Assembly (NCBI RefSeq): GCF_026988555.1
Contig: NZ_JALSLB010000030.1
Coordinates: 1 to 59,847, forward strand
Source: Thermococcus sp.
Lineage (GTDB): Archaea > Methanobacteriota_B > Thermococci > Thermococcales > Thermococcaceae
Reading direction: 5' to 3'
Length of the DNA: 59,847 nucleotides
Shown here: positions 58,189-59,847 of the stretch, piece after piece
Layout of the letters: each line of letters begins with the position of its first letter
Position numbering within the stretch: the stretch's first letter is position 1
Made by a program: the position numbers and the translations under genes
The notes under the pieces: model-generated
The model's input: only the letters and a program-made list of their open reading frames with translations
The model's database searches: none
What the model was told of the DNA's origin: nothing

Positions 58189-58238
58189 AAAGAAAGCGTT
58201 TAATAGTAGGCCGCCCTAATTCTCCATGGTGATGGAAA

Positions 58239-59576
58239 GTGAAGTACGACGTTGTTATTATCGGAGCAAGTGCCGGGGGCCTTACCACGGCTATAGCCGC
58301 GAAGAGGTTTTATCCCGACAAGAGCGTCCTTGTCATTAAGAGGGAAGATGTCGGAATGATTCCCTGCGGCATCCCTTATGTCTTTGGAACCTTCGAGAGC
58401 GTTGACGACGACATTCTCCCGGCCGAGAAATTCTTGGAGCCGCTTGGAGTGGATGTACTGACCGACGAGGTCACCGAGATCGACGCAAGGGCAAAGCTTG
58501 TGAGGACCGCCTCGGGGAAGGAGATTGCCTGGGAAAAGCTCGTCATTGCGACCGGTTCAAAACCCGTGAAGCCGGAGTTCCCTGGCTCGGAGCTGGAGGG
58601 AGTTTATACCGTTCCGAAAGACTACCGTTACCTGAAGGGGTTCCGCGAGAGGGTTAAAACTGCGGAGAGAATAGTCATCGTTGGAGGCGGCTTCATAGCC
58701 CTGGAAGTCGGTGACGAGATACGGAAGCTCGGAAAAGACGTGACCCTCTTGGTTAGAAGCAGACTGTTGAGGAACTCATTCGATCCGGAGTTCAGCAAAA
58801 TGGTTGAGGAACGGCTGAGGGACAGGGGTATAAATGTGGTCTACGGGGAAGTTGAAAGGCTTCTTGGCAATGAACACGTCGAGAAGGTCAGGCTCGTTGA
58901 TGGGAGGGAGCTCCCCGCGGATCTCGTGATTTTCTCCATCGGCTACCGCCCGAACGTTGAGCTGGCCGTTAATGCTGGCCTCAGGGTTACGCGCTACGGC
59001 ATCTGGACAGATGAGTACATGAGAACCTCTTACCCAGACATCTTTGCCGTTGGAGACTGCGTCGAACACAGGGACTTCTTCACAGGAAAACCCTACGGTC
59101 TCATGCTGGCTTCAACGGCAACCTTCGAGGCCAGAATAGCGGGTGCAAACCTCTTCAAGCTCCAGATCGTCAGGGAGAACAGAAGGACGATAGGCGTCTA
59201 TTCCACTCACGTTGCAGGACTTACACTGGCCGCCGCTGGCCTGACGGAAGAAGCTGCTAAGAAAGAAGGCTTTGAGGTCATAGTTGGCTACGGTAAGGGC
59301 CCGGATAGGCATCCGGCAAAGTTCCCCGACACCTCTATGGTAACGGTAAAGCTCATCTTCTCCCGCGACAGGGGAGCAATACTTGGTGCCCAGATAGCCG
59401 GTGGAAAGAGTGTTGGCGAGATGATAAACATTCTCGCCCTCGCGATACAGAAGAGACTCACCGCGAGCGAGCTTTACACACTCCAGATAGCGACCCACCC
59501 CCTCCTAACGGCTTCTCCGGTCGGCTATCAGATACTCCAGGCGGCTGAGGATGCGTTGGCAAAGCTGAGAGCCTGA
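58239..59576 (+). CDS. NAD(P)H sulfur oxidoreductase / CoA-disulfide reductase
   Basis: 445 residues, FAD pyridine-nucleotide oxidoreductase. FAD site IIGASAGGLTTAIAAK (8-23), single redox Cys43 in PCGIPYVFG, NAD(P) site IVIVGGGFIALEVGDEI, and second FAD motif DIFAVGDCVE. This is the CoA-dependent NSR/CoADR/NADH oxidase family; in Pyrococcus NSR reduces sulfur with NADPH. GTG start at 58239 follows GGTGATGG. The SurR site upstream supports a sulfur role. Confidence 0.92.
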   Translation: MKYDVVIIGASAGGLTTAIAAKRFYPDKSVLVIKREDVGMIPCGIPYVFGTFESVDDDILPAEKFLEPLGVDVLTDEVTEIDARAKLVRTASGKEIAWEKLVIATGSKPVKPEFPGSELEGVYTVPKDYRYLKGFRERVKTAERIVIVGGGFIALEVGDEIRKLGKDVTLLVRSRLLRNSFDPEFSKMVEERLRDRGINVVYGEVERLLGNEHVEKVRLVDGRELPADLVIFSIGYRPNVELAVNAGLRVTRYGIWTDEYMRTSYPDIFAVGDCVEHRDFFTGKPYGLMLASTATFEARIAGANLFKLQIVRENRRTIGVYSTHVAGLTLAAAGLTEEAAKKEGFEVIVGYGKGPDRHPAKFPDTSMVTVKLIFSRDRGAILGAQIAGGKSVGEMINILALAIQKRLTASELYTLQIATHPLLTASPVGYQILQAAEDALAKLRA

Positions 59577-59601
59577 GGGGCTTTGTGCGATTTCCAGCTT
59601 C

Positions 59602-59608
59602 TTTTTTT
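59602..59608 (+). terminator. Oligo-T terminator after the NSR-like gene
   Basis: A run of seven T, followed by GTTTTGG, 25 bases after the stop codon. Typical intrinsic archaeal terminator. Confidence 0.5.
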
Positions 59609-59694
59609 GTTTTGGCCTTTTGGAAAAAGTTGGTCGAAAATATTCTTCTCTCCGAAAGGTAAAAAGTAAGTTGTGCAGTACAGAGACATTTGAT

Positions 59695-59718
59695 CAAACT
59701 TTTCTCCAGAAAAGTTTG
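59695..59718. repeat. Perfect palindrome next to the tRNA-Gly 3' end
   Basis: CAAACTTTTCT-CC-AGAAAAGTTTG, 11-base arms. It starts two bases after the CCA end of tRNA-Gly, so it probably ends the tRNA transcript; its T-rich arm on the minus strand would act as the pause. A sister palindrome with the same core (GAAACTTTTC / GAAAAGTTTC) is at 20681-20704. Confidence 0.75.
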
Positions 59719-59720
59719 TG

Positions 59721-59798
59721 TGGTGCGGTGGCCGGGATTTGAACCCGGGCCAGCGGCGTGGCAGGCCGCTGTCCTAGACCAGGCTAGACTACCACCGC
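59721..59798 (-). tRNA. tRNA-Gly (anticodon GCC)
   Basis: Acceptor GCGGTGG pairs with CCACCGC; anticodon stem GCGGC/GCCGC with loop CTGCCAC (anticodon GCC); T arm CCGGG-TTCAAAT-CCCGG; CCA encoded. TATA box TTTATAAAGC (minus strand, about 59832-59841). Confidence 0.95.
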
Positions 59799-59847
59799 AG
59801 TTCAGGCCCGTAGAATACTCACCTTCGGGCGCTTTATAAATCTTTCG

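Overview
The window comes from a hyperthermophilic euryarchaeon of the order Thermococcales (Thermococcus/Pyrococcus group). The evidence is the archaeal-type ribosomal supercluster (L10e, S4e, L32e, L19e, L34e, L14e, L40e), the RNA polymerase subunits D, N and K, an MCM helicase next to GINS23, a sulfhydrogenase II operon beside an Nfn/sulfide dehydrogenase pair, a DUF257 protein typical of the order, two exact matches to the SurR redox-regulator site, and Shine-Dalgarno sequences of the GGTGA/GAGGTG type with BRE/TATA promoters. Genes are packed tightly, often with ATGA-type stop/start overlaps.

Layout. 1-4.0 kb: replication genes on the minus strand (MCM, cut by the window edge and carrying the start of an intein; GINS23), then a phosphodiesterase and two uncharacterised proteins. 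4.1-6.7 kb: RNA 3'-phosphate cyclase, a TatD-type hydrolase and a DUF257 protein. 6.8-13.1 kb: redox island with the four-subunit cytosolic NiFe sulfhydrogenase II (shyBCDA, minus) facing the two-subunit Nfn/sulfide dehydrogenase (plus), with a SurR site between them. 13.1-20.7 kb: small tRNA-binding-like protein, minimal secretion-type ATPase, membrane protein, class V aminotransferase, MFS transporter, L10e, Rnl3 RNA ligase, and an AAA ATPase gene lying exactly between two 43-bp direct repeats. 20.7-21.4 kb: AT-rich non-coding region full of stem-loops.

21.4-39.7 kb: the S10/spc-like ribosomal superoperon, from a SPOUT methyltransferase through L3...L15, SecY, adenylate kinase, the EMC3/YidC-like insertase, L34e, cytidylate kinase and L14e, then an SDR gene and Cbf5. 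39.7-41.6 kb: AT-rich accessory patch with hairpins, a decayed secreted-protein gene and an intact membrane-anchored protein. 41.7-48.5 kb: a second translation/transcription cluster (S13, S4, S11, RpoD, L18e, L13, S9, RpoN, RpoK, enolase-like protein, S2, L40e) with four tRNA genes threaded through it. 48.5-59.8 kb: mixed genes, including PadR/FUN14, a flippase, a metallophosphoesterase-fold protein that has lost its metal ligands, Lrp, a GfcR-like HTH-phosphoribosyltransferase, SRP54, a helical-repeat protein, a nucleoside phosphorylase and an NSR-type flavoprotein with its own SurR site, plus tRNA-Arg and tRNA-Gly.

How the genes work together: the middle of the window builds ribosomes and the protein export route (SecY, SRP54, EMC3-like insertase). 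The shy, nfn and nsr genes handle NAD(P)H, ferredoxin, H2 and sulfur, and two SurR motifs tie them to one sulfur-responsive regulator. The least explained material is the repeat-bounded ATPase unit with the adjoining hairpin array, a possible structured RNA next to tRNA-Arg, and the inactive-looking phosphoesterase. No CRISPR array, transposase or rRNA was seen.
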